A stretch of 63,227 bases of DNA from NCBI RefSeq assembly GCF_937921625.1, contig NZ_CAKZTI010000039.1:1-63227 (forward strand). The letters run 5' to 3'. This document shows, in pieces, positions 42,801-52,063 of this stretch. A program made the translations under genes and the position numbers. Positions within the stretch are counted from its first letter, which is position 1; each line of letters opens with the position of its first letter. Origin of the DNA: an uncultured Campylobacter sp. (GTDB lineage: Bacteria; Campylobacterota; Campylobacteria; Campylobacterales; Campylobacteraceae). Below the pieces are notes generated by a model that saw only the letters and a list, made by a program, of their open reading frames with translations, made no database searches and was not told the DNA's origin.

Positions 42801-45063
42801 AATCTTTGTTCGCGCGAATTCCTACGATACGATCATAAGGCAGATAGCTCAGGTTGCGATATGCGCTTACGTTTTTGCCCTCCTCGGTTACGCTGAAATT
42901 TAGTAGAATATTTATGGCGTTAGAGACATTTAGATCAGCTGCTGCCGGCGAGAGTGCAAGCTCTTTTTTGCCGGCGGAGCTTAGCGTAAATTCTGCCCTG
43001 CGAAGCTGCGTAGCGCCCTTTTTCTTTAAGCGATCGTTTAGAAACGAAAAGCCCTCGTAGCCTTTAATTTTTAGCTCTTTTTCATAGGCGTTTGCTTCCA
43101 GCGAGCCTTTCAAATCTCCAGCCGGCGCGCCAGCAAGATAGTTTGAGCTTAGCTTTAAAGTTATGATCTCATCCGCGCCGTATTCGTCTTTGGCAGTGAG
43201 AATTTCATTTTTAATGCGGTTTGGGAGGAAATTTTCTACGCTGAAGCTTTTAGAAGCGATGATTTTGTCCTCATAGATGAGATCCAGGCGGTAAGTGCCG
43301 CTTTTCTCGCCTATCAGCTCGTCGATTTTAACGCTGCCGAACTCATCGGTGTTTTGCGCGCGCGTGATGACCACAGTGCCGCTAGGATCGTAAATTTTAA
43401 ATTTAATCGGCGTATTTTTTAAAGAGCTAAAATCGCGATTTTTCATCACGATCGTGCCTAAAAGCCGCTCGTTCGGACTTATCAGCTCGCTTGCAAGATA
43501 AACGAACGGACGCTTTGCAGTAATCGTTTTCTCTACGCTTGCTACGGCGTTATTAAACAGCACGAACGCATGCTCATCGCCTTTACTAATCTCGATAGAG
43601 CGCGGATTTTTGGCTAGAATTTCCATATTTTCTAATCGCAAAATTCCATCTCCGTCCGTTTTATCCTCTACGATTAGCTCATTTTTATCGCTGTAAATTT
43701 TAACCTTCGCTCTACTTAGCTCCTCGCCATTACTAAGCCTAGAAGTATAAATTAGCGCGCCGCGCTCAAGTAGCACCACTTGAGCCGTAATGTCGCTAAG
43801 ATAGGCTACGCGCGAAACCTCTTGCATCTTTTCGCCCACTTTGTAAAACGCCGTGATTTTATAAATTCCATCCTCATAGCCTTTAAAATCCATCGCGATT
43901 TTATGCTCCGCGACGGCGTTTTTAGCGCCTCCTATATCAAAGCTCTTAACCGCGATCTCGCTAGCTAGCCCACCTACACTATCTTCGTTGCTTTCAAAGT
44001 TTAAAAAATACCTAAAATTTTGCTCAGGGACTTTGGCAATCGAAATTTTAACCTCATTTACGTTTGAGCTTTTAAAAGCTAACGAAGCGGATTTTGGGAT
44101 AAAATTTTTCTCGTCGCTAAAGGCTACGAAAGGCAGCCTGTCGCCCATTTTTACGCTTTGCTTGATCTCGTCACGCAAAATATATGAGCTATCTCCGAAG
44201 CCCTTTAGCAGTCTAATCTCGTAGCTTTTATTCGGCATAAACTCGTCGCTTACTATATCTGCATAGTAGTAGCATGAAGGATCGTCGCTTCCGCCATCCT
44301 CTTCATCTTCGTCATAATAATAATATCGCGGCTGAGTGAGGCTAAATTTACTCACACCCGCGATTCTTACGTATTTGGCGGACAGCTCGTCCATATAGTT
44401 AGGAAAACACACTCTAGCTGCGAGTGAGCCGTCTTTTAGAGCCGCAGGGCGGATCTGCACGCCGCTTAAATTTGAAGCGTTAATGCTATCATTAAAAGGC
44501 TCCTCATCCGTGCGCAGCTCCACTGGATTTTGCAGCTTTGCGCCCGCTTTTGAGGTGAGGGATTCTATTTGCAATACGACGTTTTGCGCCTTAGGATCGA
44601 AGCTGAATAAAAAATTCCGATCATCGTGCGAGCTAAGCTCGTAGGATATATCGTTTTGGGCTAAATTCTGCGCACGGTAAATTCTAGTCGCTTGCTGTAG
44701 CGCGTCCTTGCTAACCGCATCGTTAAATTTAATTGCCACTAGCCCCGGACGCAGAAGCGCGATATGCTCGGTGCTAAAAGGCTCTGTCTCGAACTCAAAG
44801 CGCACCCCGCGCGCCTCGCACGAATAATTAACCCCGGCGCTAAGCATCGGCTTAGGATAGAGCCTGATTGAGCTCTCGCTCACGCTTTCGTAGGTGCCCG
44901 TGATTTTGGGAGTGCATTTTAAGATCTGCTTTTGCGTGACGCTAAATCCACTGCCGTCCACCCCGCTAATCTCGTAAGCCCCGCTAACGTATTTGATCTC
45001 TACGCCCGCGGCAAAGCTAGCCAAAGCGCAAAATAGCGCTGCGCTTAGTAGTTTTGTCTTCAT
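39898..45063 (-). CDS. Bacterial alpha-2-macroglobulin-like protein with thioester
   Basis: This 1721-residue periplasmic protein begins with a signal peptide (MKTKLLSAALFCALASFAAG). It contains repeated macroglobulin beta domains, a bait-like middle, and the thioester motif YPYGCTEQLASRM near residue 1264, followed by an alpha-helical barrel (TED) and a receptor-like domain. It traps proteases as an innate-like defence of the cell envelope. There is no lipobox, whereas E. coli YfhM is lipidated. ATG 45063 follows AAGGAATTTT. The gene directly follows pbpC (47 bp gap), the usual pairing for this class. Confidence 0.92.
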   Translation of the reverse strand: MKTKLLSAALFCALASFAAGVEIKYVSGAYEISGVDGSGFSVTQKQILKCTPKITGTYESVSESSIRLYPKPMLSAGVNYSCEARGVRFEFETEPFSTEHIALLRPGLVAIKFNDAVSKDALQQATRIYRAQNLAQNDISYELSSHDDRNFLFSFDPKAQNVVLQIESLTSKAGAKLQNPVELRTDEEPFNDSINASNLSGVQIRPAALKDGSLAARVCFPNYMDELSAKYVRIAGVSKFSLTQPRYYYYDEDEEDGGSDDPSCYYYADIVSDEFMPNKSYEIRLLKGFGDSSYILRDEIKQSVKMGDRLPFVAFSDEKNFIPKSASLAFKSSNVNEVKISIAKVPEQNFRYFLNFESNEDSVGGLASEIAVKSFDIGGAKNAVAEHKIAMDFKGYEDGIYKITAFYKVGEKMQEVSRVAYLSDITAQVVLLERGALIYTSRLSNGEELSRAKVKIYSDKNELIVEDKTDGDGILRLENMEILAKNPRSIEISKGDEHAFVLFNNAVASVEKTITAKRPFVYLASELISPNERLLGTIVMKNRDFSSLKNTPIKFKIYDPSGTVVITRAQNTDEFGSVKIDELIGEKSGTYRLDLIYEDKIIASKSFSVENFLPNRIKNEILTAKDEYGADEIITLKLSSNYLAGAPAGDLKGSLEANAYEKELKIKGYEGFSFLNDRLKKKGATQLRRAEFTLSSAGKKELALSPAAADLNVSNAINILLNFSVTEEGKNVSAYRNLSYLPYDRIVGIRANKDFISSGDSVKFGFALLDSKTKTDVKGKIDVEIYRDDFTYVYDGNRYVEQESFNLVSAVSTDTREFEYKFQNGGNYLIVANDYSSGASAGVRVDVSGWGYYGRVNAKDVQSAKIKLASSKVKAGDKIKGVINSPVESGVLNISLVGEQVYDYKILSIKGGSAEFELSVPENFVGGHINAVIARAATPAAMPLRAYANVPVALDASSHKANVQILAEKNYKNGQNAQISVKSEPNSKVILYAVDLGILDIVSQEELDAFKAFDVSAYFALRYFDIYDDLSVYQTTAKELSFGGDGVMAKAKRNLSPVENKKQKKFIKMLIAKADANGEAKFELAMPKNFNSTIRLSAMAIGEAATIGSANVEAKVRDDVIIKPADLTYMVRGDEISVPLTLINTTDKEQKAVLKISSSPSVAISGGEANFTLKPLEVKHTNFTASALDIADANIKFDLDANGQKFSNDVEFDIISQFPRSKLFHVSYGDKPVTLKIDPSYKEIYTHISATPNAFSLADELYLYPYGCTEQLASRMIAVDYVARKDSNKTLTNRVNEYASRILSRLKPNGDFGYWSAHGVTNYYASIYASDVLLELDARYKFLSNKQRSLIFSALKSDYEDQATLRIYADFVLDQYGKLDDDEINFIYDNGLYDNSPMARIAMAAILKKHNMTTEFNFMREKINQMDYDYAEDGAGLTFASDIRDAAFKLYAFGKAGIKDDSTSKAAIALVRNLKDADNTQERASVIRGFDAYFKDTKKDISFALKYDGETKNFNSPLDTKLAIKDGSIEFTPMSGNGELFFTVLGFGYESAAVKHSPLSINRPFDNDRDKKVEIYREFLDARGNIVDLNKLKVGQKIYSKISWRANHYLYNFAIDEAMPSCFEAVNERLGSAAQARPEGFVDSVAIEHTEYLYDRVLHFPKSGYFYYDPQEGYNSTGIIYTPINVIMSGSCALPAISIEDMQYERVNNYDLQTLKFKVAR

Positions 45064-45110
45064 AAAATTCCTTTGCAAAAATTTTACGAAATTATATACA
45101 AATTAACCTT

Positions 45111-48100
45111 TTATTTTCTTTCATTTACTCTAAAATTTGCTTTAGCGAAATTTGCATTTTCATCCAAGCAGCCAAGCTCAAAATCCCCTGCGCCAAGACT
45201 TAGCGTAAAAGCTTCGCCGTTAGTGCGCGCAAAATATTCTCCCGTTTTAACTTTAGAATCTGCAGGCGCTAGGCTTTGCGTGGTGAAATCTCGTGCCGCA
45301 AAATTTTGCTGCGAGGAATTTTGATCCGCGAAATTTTTCGCTGTGAAATTTTGAGCCCCCGAATTTTGCTCTGTGGAATTTTGCAAGATAGAATTTTGCG
45401 ACGCCAAATTCCGTGTGACTGGATTTTCAGCTATAAAATTCAATCCCGCAGAATTTTGCTTCGTAAGATTTTGTGATTTTAAATTCTGCGGCGCTAAATT
45501 TTGTCGCATAGAATTTTGTGCTGTAGAATTCTGTTCTGCAAAATTTTGCTGTGCTAAATTCTGCTTTAAATTATCTTGCTGCGCCGCGCTAGAATGCTCG
45601 AAATCCAAATCCGTGGAATTCTCCCTCGTAAACGCGGTGGAATTTAGCGCTATAAACTCTCGCGAACCGCCACTTAGCCTGATATATACGCGCTCGCCGA
45701 AAACCGCCGTGCACTGCACCTTTAGCCGCAGCGTGCCGTCCGCGCCGGTCTCGTAGGTTTTGGCGTTGATGTCGTTTAGCACGGGCTTTACGGCGGCAAA
45801 TTTAGCCGCACACCTTCCTGCGCGCACCTTTTGCGGATCGAGTAGTCCGTGTTTTAGCAGATAAAAAAGCTCGCTCGTGCCGTAAATTTCGCACTCTTCG
45901 TTGGGCTCAACCCCATCTATAGTAAGATCATCGGCGCTTTGCGCGCACTCCTTTTCGCGGTACGCGTCGGTGCATACCCGCCGCAAGCTCACGCCCACGG
46001 GGCGCGCAAACTCCACCTCGCCCAGCATGCCCGATTTATCGAGGAAGGCAAACATATTAAACGCCACTTTTGCAGCACTCACGCCGCCGCTAAGATCCCT
46101 AGTCTTGGAGCCATCGAAATTTCCCAGCCAGACGCCGAGGGTAAATTTCGGCGTCAGAGCGACGGTATAGAGATCGCGCGCATCGGCGCTCGTGCCCGTT
46201 TTAAACATCAGCGGCGGCGCGTTTAGGGTATTTTGCCACACCGAGCCTAGGTAGGAGCGCGGCGCGTTTCTTAGCATCTGCGTTACGATGTAGGCGCTCT
46301 GCGGGGTTAAAATTTTAGCATCGTCGCCGATCTTTACGCCCGCTATTTCGAGCTTTCGTAGCTTTCCGCCGTTTGCAAACGCGCTGTAAAGGCGAGCAAG
46401 ATCCATTAGGCTCATCGAAATGCTGCCCAGCGCGATACCTGCGCCGTAATAATCCTTGCTAAACTCCGCCAGATGCACATTTGATAGCATTTCATACAGC
46501 CCGTCGTCACCCAGCATCAAATTTAGCTTCACCGCAGGGATGTTTAGGCTCAGACTTAGCGCGTCGGTCGCACTCACCGCGCCCAAAAAGCCCTGATTGT
46601 AGTTGCGAGGAACGTAGCCCGCGAAGGTTATCGGCGCGTCGATCAGCTTCTTTGAAGGGGTGATGAGCCCGTGCTCAAGGGCCTTGGCGTAGATGAAGGG
46701 TTTGAGCGTCGAGCCTACGTTTTTTTGTGAGCACACGCCGTCGTTTTGCCCCTCATTAGCGCTAAAATCGTGGCTGCCGACATAGGCGATCACGCTCATG
46801 CTTTCGTTGTCGATCAGCATCGCAGCGCCGTTTCTAACGCCCTTATCGCGCAGGGCGAGGATCTCGCTTCTCAAAAAGCCCTCAAGCGCGATCTGGGTTT
46901 TAAGATCCAAGCTCGAATAAATTTTACCCTCGTTTAGACGCGCAAGCTCCTGCTCTAGCGCAGTTTGCTCCTTGGACTGCGTTTTCGCTTCGGAATTTAC
47001 GAAATTTCCCCGCGATTTGGCGTTTAGATCGGAATTTATTTGCGCCTTAGTGTCCGAAGCGGAATTTACTCGCGATTTGGCGCCTGAAATGGAATTTGTC
47101 TGTATTTTGGCGCCTGGAGTAGAATCTGTCTGAGCATTAGCGCCCGACGAAGCGAAATCCGTCTGCGCCCTAGCGCCTGAAGTAGAATTTGTCTGTTCAC
47201 AAAAATTTACGCTCGACCGCTCGCTAGAGTTTGCATCTGCCTGCGGATTTTGCGGCGGATGCGCGGTATCTTGCCGACTATTTAAATTTAGATTTTGCGG
47301 ATTTTGCGAGTTTTGATGCGGATGCGCGTCGGCGGCATTACGCCGTTTGTATAAATTTATATCTGCGCTTGGATTTTGCGGCGAATACTCGGTTTGTCGT
47401 TTATTTGAATTTGCATCTGCGCTAAAATTCTGCAGCGAATACACAGCGCCTCGTTGTTCGTTTAAATTTAGACTTTGCTGATTTTGCGAGTTTTGCGACG
47501 GATGTGCGGCATCAATAAAATCTCGCCGTTCATCTAAATTTGCGCTCTTTCGTTCATTTGGTTTTACTGCGCTTTCCGGCTCATTCGGTTTTACGCCCGC
47601 CTGCGATTTTGCGCCTTCGCGCTCGTTTAAATTTAGGCTCGTTCGTCCGCCCAAATTTAAACTCTTTGGCGCATCCGTTTTAAAATCCGCCTCTTTCGAA
47701 TCCGCTCCTGCCTGCGCGTTTGCGGCATTTGATAAATTTGGCTCGCCCCTTGTCGCAGCCGTAAAGCTTGATTCGGCACTCGCCGCATCCGAAAAATTTG
47801 ACTCTACCTCTGCCGCCGCTCGGCGTGTAGACGAGTTTGCTTGCCCTGTCGTCGCGCCGGGCGTGCCTCCCTGCTCTAAATTTTGAGTGAAATTTACGTC
47901 ATCTTTGGCGGTAAAATTTTGCATTTTATAATTGTTAAACGCTAACAGCGCGTAATGCGGCGCGTAATTGGGCGCTGCGTAGCGTCTGGGCGAAAACGGC
48001 TCCGCAAGAGCGCGCTCATACTCGCTTTGCGAGATCACGCCGCCGTCTCGCAGCTGCGAAATTAGGCGGTTTTTAAGCGCGTTGATGTTTGATTTGCGAT

Positions 48101-48743
48101 CCAGGCGGTTTTTGTTCGGATTTTTTGGGATCACGCTAAGAAGCGCGATTTGAGCGTTGCTAAGCTCGCGCAGGTCCTTTTTGAAGTAAAAATACGCCGC
48201 AGTCTTGACCCCCTCGATATTGCCGCCGTATGGGGCGAGGTTGAAATACATTCCTAAAATTTCATCCTTACTGAAGTGCCACTCCAGCTGAAAGGCGTTG
48301 AAAATTTCGATGATTTTGTTCTTGTAGCTGCGCTGTTTGGGGCGCATCATGCGCGCGACCTGCATCGTGATCGTCGAGGCTCCGACGCGCTCGACGTTAC
48401 CCTCGCTTTTTTTAGTAAAATTTCGCGTAAAATTATACGTAGCTGCGCGCAGGATCGAGGCTGGATTGACGCCGAAATGGTAGTAAAAATATCGATCCTC
48501 GAAGTAGATCGCGCTTTGTTTCAGCCGCGGCGGTATCTCGTCCGCGCTCGCGTAGAAGCGCCAAATTTGATCGTCGCTGATCTGCATATTTAAAATTTCG
48601 CCGTTTCGGTCATATAAAATTCTACTCTTCTGCTTGTTTAGCATATCCAAATTTAGCGGATAAAGCGCGTCTAGGATCAAAAACAGAGCGAATGCAAATG
48701 CGCAAAATAACGCGATTTTTAACGTAAATTTTAGAAATTTCAT
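45111..48743 (-). CDS. pbpC: PBP1C, bifunctional penicillin-binding protein with repeat insertions
   Basis: This enzyme builds or repairs peptidoglycan alongside the macroglobulin. It is 1210 residues against about 770 usual. Order: membrane anchor (7-28), GT51 glycosyltransferase with catalytic Glu in YFEDRYFYYHFG (residue 82), a repeat-rich insertion (about 286-595), transpeptidase (STLKPF, Ser678-Lys681; SLN at 732-734; KTGT at 848-851) and the BiPBP_C domain, which is itself interrupted at 1056-1163 by a pentapeptide-like array. Catalytic motifs are intact. ATG at 48743 has no clear ribosome binding site. Confidence 0.93.
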   Translation of the reverse strand: MKFLKFTLKIALFCAFAFALFLILDALYPLNLDMLNKQKSRILYDRNGEILNMQISDDQIWRFYASADEIPPRLKQSAIYFEDRYFYYHFGVNPASILRAATYNFTRNFTKKSEGNVERVGASTITMQVARMMRPKQRSYKNKIIEIFNAFQLEWHFSKDEILGMYFNLAPYGGNIEGVKTAAYFYFKKDLRELSNAQIALLSVIPKNPNKNRLDRKSNINALKNRLISQLRDGGVISQSEYERALAEPFSPRRYAAPNYAPHYALLAFNNYKMQNFTAKDDVNFTQNLEQGGTPGATTGQANSSTRRAAAEVESNFSDAASAESSFTAATRGEPNLSNAANAQAGADSKEADFKTDAPKSLNLGGRTSLNLNEREGAKSQAGVKPNEPESAVKPNERKSANLDERRDFIDAAHPSQNSQNQQSLNLNEQRGAVYSLQNFSADANSNKRQTEYSPQNPSADINLYKRRNAADAHPHQNSQNPQNLNLNSRQDTAHPPQNPQADANSSERSSVNFCEQTNSTSGARAQTDFASSGANAQTDSTPGAKIQTNSISGAKSRVNSASDTKAQINSDLNAKSRGNFVNSEAKTQSKEQTALEQELARLNEGKIYSSLDLKTQIALEGFLRSEILALRDKGVRNGAAMLIDNESMSVIAYVGSHDFSANEGQNDGVCSQKNVGSTLKPFIYAKALEHGLITPSKKLIDAPITFAGYVPRNYNQGFLGAVSATDALSLSLNIPAVKLNLMLGDDGLYEMLSNVHLAEFSKDYYGAGIALGSISMSLMDLARLYSAFANGGKLRKLEIAGVKIGDDAKILTPQSAYIVTQMLRNAPRSYLGSVWQNTLNAPPLMFKTGTSADARDLYTVALTPKFTLGVWLGNFDGSKTRDLSGGVSAAKVAFNMFAFLDKSGMLGEVEFARPVGVSLRRVCTDAYREKECAQSADDLTIDGVEPNEECEIYGTSELFYLLKHGLLDPQKVRAGRCAAKFAAVKPVLNDINAKTYETGADGTLRLKVQCTAVFGERVYIRLSGGSREFIALNSTAFTRENSTDLDFEHSSAAQQDNLKQNLAQQNFAEQNSTAQNSMRQNLAPQNLKSQNLTKQNSAGLNFIAENPVTRNLASQNSILQNSTEQNSGAQNFTAKNFADQNSSQQNFAARDFTTQSLAPADSKVKTGEYFARTNGEAFTLSLGAGDFELGCLDENANFAKANFRVNERK
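45255..45578 (-). repeat. Pentapeptide-like tandem array in the PBP1C C-terminal domain
   Basis: About 21 consecutive 5-residue units of the type QN(F/S/L)xx, such as QNFAE, QNSTA, QNSMR, QNLAP and QNLKS, encoded by a degenerate 15-bp DNA repeat centred on GCAAAATTC. It resembles the A(D/N)LXX pentapeptide-repeat pattern in spacing and in the Asn-Leu/Phe pair. Confidence 0.7.
46959..47888 (-). repeat. Repeat-rich insertion between the PBP1C enzymatic domains
   Basis: About 310 residues with recurring blocks QNSQN(P/Q)QSLNLN, SSGARAQTD/TPGAKIQTN/ISGAKSRVN and NERKSANLDER. It is hydrophilic, has no obvious fold and sits between GT51 and transpeptidase domains. Confidence 0.65.
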
Positions 48744-48780
48744 CGCGCAATTATATCAAAGAATTTTAATGATTTTAGGC

Positions 48781-48786
48781 TATAAT
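48781..48786 (+). promoter_or_regulatory. -10 box for the UvrD-like helicase gene
   Basis: A perfect TATAAT overlaps the ATG at 48785, so that ATG cannot be the translation start. Transcription would begin about 7 bp downstream. Confidence 0.5.
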
Positions 48787-48811
48787 GGCGCCTTTTTGCA
48801 AAGGAATAATC

Positions 48812-50839
48812 TTGGACGCTCTAGCTAAGCTAAACACCGAACAATACGCCGCAGCAACCGCTCCTGCGGGGCACAATCTAGTAATCGCAAGCGCAGGCAC
48901 GGGCAAAACCAGCACCATCGTCGCGCGCATCGCTCATCTGCTAAATCTCGGCACGAGCCCTAGAAAAATTTTGCTTCTTACTTTTACGAACAAGGCCGCA
49001 AGCGAGATGATAGCGAGGCTGCAGCGGCATTTTGATAAAAAAATCACCTCCGCAATCGTTGCGGGCACCTTTCACGCCGTATCCTACGCCCTACTTCGCG
49101 AGCTGGGCAAAGGCGTGATCCTAAAGCAGCCTGCCGAGCTAAAGACGCTGCTAAAAAGCCTCGTAGAAAAGCGCAAATTTTATCACGTAAGCGACGCGCG
49201 CCCCTACGGCGGGGCATATTTGTACGACGTGTACTCGCTGTATCAAAACAAGGAGATGAGCGCGGATTTTGCGACGTGGTTTAGCAAAAACTACGAGGAT
49301 CAGGCGGAATTTGCCGAAATTTACACAGACATTTTGCGCGAGTTTGAAGAGGAAAAGGCGAAATTTAACTACGCGGATTTCAACGACGTATTGTTAAAAA
49401 TGCGCCATGAGCTGCGAAAGGGCGCGCCGCTGCGGTTTGATGAAATTTTAGTGGATGAGTATCAGGACACGAACTCGCTGCAAGGAAGCCTCATAGATGC
49501 CTTCGCGACGAAAAGCCTTTTTTGCGTCGGCGATTTTGATCAGAGCATCTATGCTTTCAACGGCGCAAACATCGACATCATCGGCAGCTTCGGCAAGCGC
49601 TTTGCGGACGCTAAAATTTACGCGCTGAATATCAATTACCGCTCAAGCTCGGCGATTTTGGCGCTTGCAAATCGCGTCATCGCGAACAATCCGCGCCTTT
49701 ACGAAAAGAAGCTGATCGTGGGCCGCGAGGGAAAATTTAGCGCGCCTAGGCTGCATGTTTACGACGATACGGCGGCGCAATACGCCCACGTAGCCGCGCA
49801 GATCGCGCAAAGCACCACCCCGCGCGAAAAGATCGCCGTCATCTTTCGCAACAACTCCAGCGCCGACGGCGTCGAAGTAGCACTTAAGGAGCTCGGTATC
49901 GGCGCGAAGCGAAAAGGCGGCGTGAGCTTTTTTGAAAGCCGCGAAATCAAGGCCTTTACGGACATCTTCGCGATGATAATAAACCCAAAAGATATGATGG
50001 CATTTATGAGCACATGCGAATACGCAAGAGGCGTCGGCAGCGCGCTGAGCAAGGAGCTTTTCGACGCACTAATCGCGCTTGGACACGGAAGTATTCACGC
50101 AGGTCTTTTGCGCCCCGACGAGAGCGTTAAAATTTTTGAAAAAAAGAGGAAAAACTATCAGCTCGGACTTTTTGACGATGTCGATATAATCGGCTCGGTA
50201 TCGCGCTTTGAAGCTTTGGAATTTGACGAGTTTTTTCGCTCGCACCCAGTTCTAAAACACAATAAAATCACCGAGGGCGGCGCCGTATTTTTGCACGAAA
50301 TTTATAAAATTTTTAAAAAAAGCGGCTCCGCTGCGAGATCCGTCACGCTGATCTCGCATATCAAAAACTCGCGCCTTTTCGCGCTCGTGGCGGATTTCAT
50401 CGCGACAAAGCGCGCGACGCTGAAAAACGGCAAGATAGATGAGGATCGCAAAAAGGACGAGACCGCGCGCATCTACGATAAATGCGGAATTTTAGAGCAG
50501 ATCGCCGGCAAATACGCGGATCCGCAGAGCTTTTATAACTTCATAACCCTGGGCGCAAAGGAGATGAGCGAGGGCGAGGGGGTAAATCTGCTCAGCGTGC
50601 ACGCAAGCAAGGGGCTTGAGTTTTGCAGCGTCTATCTCATCGATCTGGCGCAAAACCGCTTCCCGAACCTCAAGCTAATGGCGATGGGCGGCAGCCTGGA
50701 GGAGGAGCGGCGGCTTTTTTACGTGGCGGTCACCAGAGCGCGCGACGAGCTGGTGCTAAGCTACGCTAAATTTGATAAGATCAGAAAAGTTAGCTACGAG
50801 CCGAGCTGTTTTTTAAGGGAAGCGGGGCTGGTAAAGTAG
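48812..50839 (+). CDS. UvrD/Rep-family superfamily 1 DNA helicase
   Basis: This 675-residue ATP-dependent 3'-5' helicase has the full motif set: SAGTGKTSTIV (Walker A), LLLTFTNKAASEM, DEYQDTN (Walker B), GDFDQSIYAFNGA, NYRSS, SVHASKGLEF and VAVTRARDELVLSY. The start I favour is TTG at 48812, which follows AAGGA. An upstream ATG at 48785 overlaps the TATAAT -10 box. It is divergent from pbpC. It probably works in DNA repair or restart of replication; distinguishing UvrD, Rep and PcrA is not possible by eye. Confidence 0.92.
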   Translation: MDALAKLNTEQYAAATAPAGHNLVIASAGTGKTSTIVARIAHLLNLGTSPRKILLLTFTNKAASEMIARLQRHFDKKITSAIVAGTFHAVSYALLRELGKGVILKQPAELKTLLKSLVEKRKFYHVSDARPYGGAYLYDVYSLYQNKEMSADFATWFSKNYEDQAEFAEIYTDILREFEEEKAKFNYADFNDVLLKMRHELRKGAPLRFDEILVDEYQDTNSLQGSLIDAFATKSLFCVGDFDQSIYAFNGANIDIIGSFGKRFADAKIYALNINYRSSSAILALANRVIANNPRLYEKKLIVGREGKFSAPRLHVYDDTAAQYAHVAAQIAQSTTPREKIAVIFRNNSSADGVEVALKELGIGAKRKGGVSFFESREIKAFTDIFAMIINPKDMMAFMSTCEYARGVGSALSKELFDALIALGHGSIHAGLLRPDESVKIFEKKRKNYQLGLFDDVDIIGSVSRFEALEFDEFFRSHPVLKHNKITEGGAVFLHEIYKIFKKSGSAARSVTLISHIKNSRLFALVADFIATKRATLKNGKIDEDRKKDETARIYDKCGILEQIAGKYADPQSFYNFITLGAKEMSEGEGVNLLSVHASKGLEFCSVYLIDLAQNRFPNLKLMAMGGSLEEERRLFYVAVTRARDELVLSYAKFDKIRKVSYEPSCFLREAGLVK

Positions 50840-51394
50840 GCGAAATTTGCTCGCTAAATTTTGAAATTTCATTTTAGCGCTGGCGGATCATTTGAGTAAG
50901 AATTTTACTCCTCGCGTACGCCTGGTGCGCCGCCCTGCTTCTTTAACGGATTGCTGAAGTAAGAATTTTGCGGCGCGATTTTTGTAAATTTTACGATTTG
51001 TAAATTTTTACGGCGCGGACGTTGTGAGATATTTTGCAGCGGGCTAAAATTTGAATTTTTGATTACGCTCTGCCGCCGTGTTTTATACATCACGGAGCTC
51101 AAATTTTATTTAACAAATTTTAAAATGCCACAAATTCCACGACAAGTTAAAATTTTAAAGCGCACCAAATTTACGGCGCCGCAAAATTTTAAATTTCACT
51201 ACGTATTGCGCGCGCCGTAAAAAGTACGTGCCCTGCCAAATCTATTGCAGCGTGAAATTCCGAGCGGCGGCAACCCGCATATTTGATAAATAGATTTCGC
51301 ATCGCAAATTGCATGCTGGCAAATTTAATTTATCGCCGCATAAAATACTGTCGCGCAAATTTGGCGCAGCACAAAGTCCTTCGTCGCGCAAATT
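50840..51394. other. Non-coding region between helicase and upp
   Basis: About 555 bp with AAATTTTAAAATTT tracts and repeated GCGCAAATTT-like phrases; I see no gene or RNA I could support. Confidence 0.3.
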
Positions 51395-52063
51395 TCACAG
51401 CGTATTAAATACCCTATCTCCCGCGTCTCCGAGGCCCGGCACGATATATTTTTGCTCGTTTAGTCTCTCGTCGATCGCCGCGGTAAAAACCTCGACCTGC
51501 GGGTAGATCTCGCTAAATCTATGAAGCCCCTCGGGCGCTGCGATGATGGAGATAAATTTGATCTTTTTGACGCCGTTTTTCAGCAGGAATTTCACCGCAT
51601 CGATCGCCGTGCCGCCAGTCGCAAACATCGGATCGATGATGATTGCGGTGCGCTCTGCGGCGTCTGCGGGCAGTTTGGCGTAAAAAAACTCCGCCTGTGC
51701 GGTCTTTTCATCGCGCTGAAAGCCTAAAAACCCCACGCTAGCGTCGGGCATGAGCTTAAAAACGCTATCTAGCATCCCCAGCGCGGCGCGCAAAATCGGG
51801 CAGATCATGATCTTTGTAGCGAGCTTATACGCGCTGGTTTGCGCCACGGGCGTATGCACGCTCACCTCGCGCAGCGCCAGATCGCGCGTCGCCTCAAACA
51901 TCATCAGGTAGCTGATCTCATCGACGAGCATGCGAAACTGAAACGGATCGGTCTCTCGATCGCGCAGGATCGTGAGCTTATGCTCGATCAGCGGGTGCTT
52001 GATTAGCCTCACGTTAGGCAGCTCGCACGCGGTTTGGTACGTACATTTTTGGCTTTGGCTCAT
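51395..52063 (-). CDS. upp: Uracil phosphoribosyltransferase
   Basis: Upp salvages uracil with PRPP to make UMP. The 222-residue protein shows the PRPP-binding loop TAIIIDPMFATGGTAIDAV, the flexible-region motif PILRAALGMLDSVFKL, and a C-terminal VPGLGDAGDRVFNT that contacts uracil. ATG at 52063 follows AAGGAG. It is a single gene flanked by non-coding DNA on both sides. The family assignment is unambiguous. Confidence 0.95.
   Translation of the reverse strand: MSQSQKCTYQTACELPNVRLIKHPLIEHKLTILRDRETDPFQFRMLVDEISYLMMFEATRDLALREVSVHTPVAQTSAYKLATKIMICPILRAALGMLDSVFKLMPDASVGFLGFQRDEKTAQAEFFYAKLPADAAERTAIIIDPMFATGGTAIDAVKFLLKNGVKKIKFISIIAAPEGLHRFSEIYPQVEVFTAAIDERLNEQKYIVPGLGDAGDRVFNTL

Noticed and set aside
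45255..45578. Evenly spaced repeats that could be taken for a CRISPR array.
   Set aside because: The 15-bp period, degenerate units and open reading frame within PBP1C exclude CRISPR; no cas gene is in the window.
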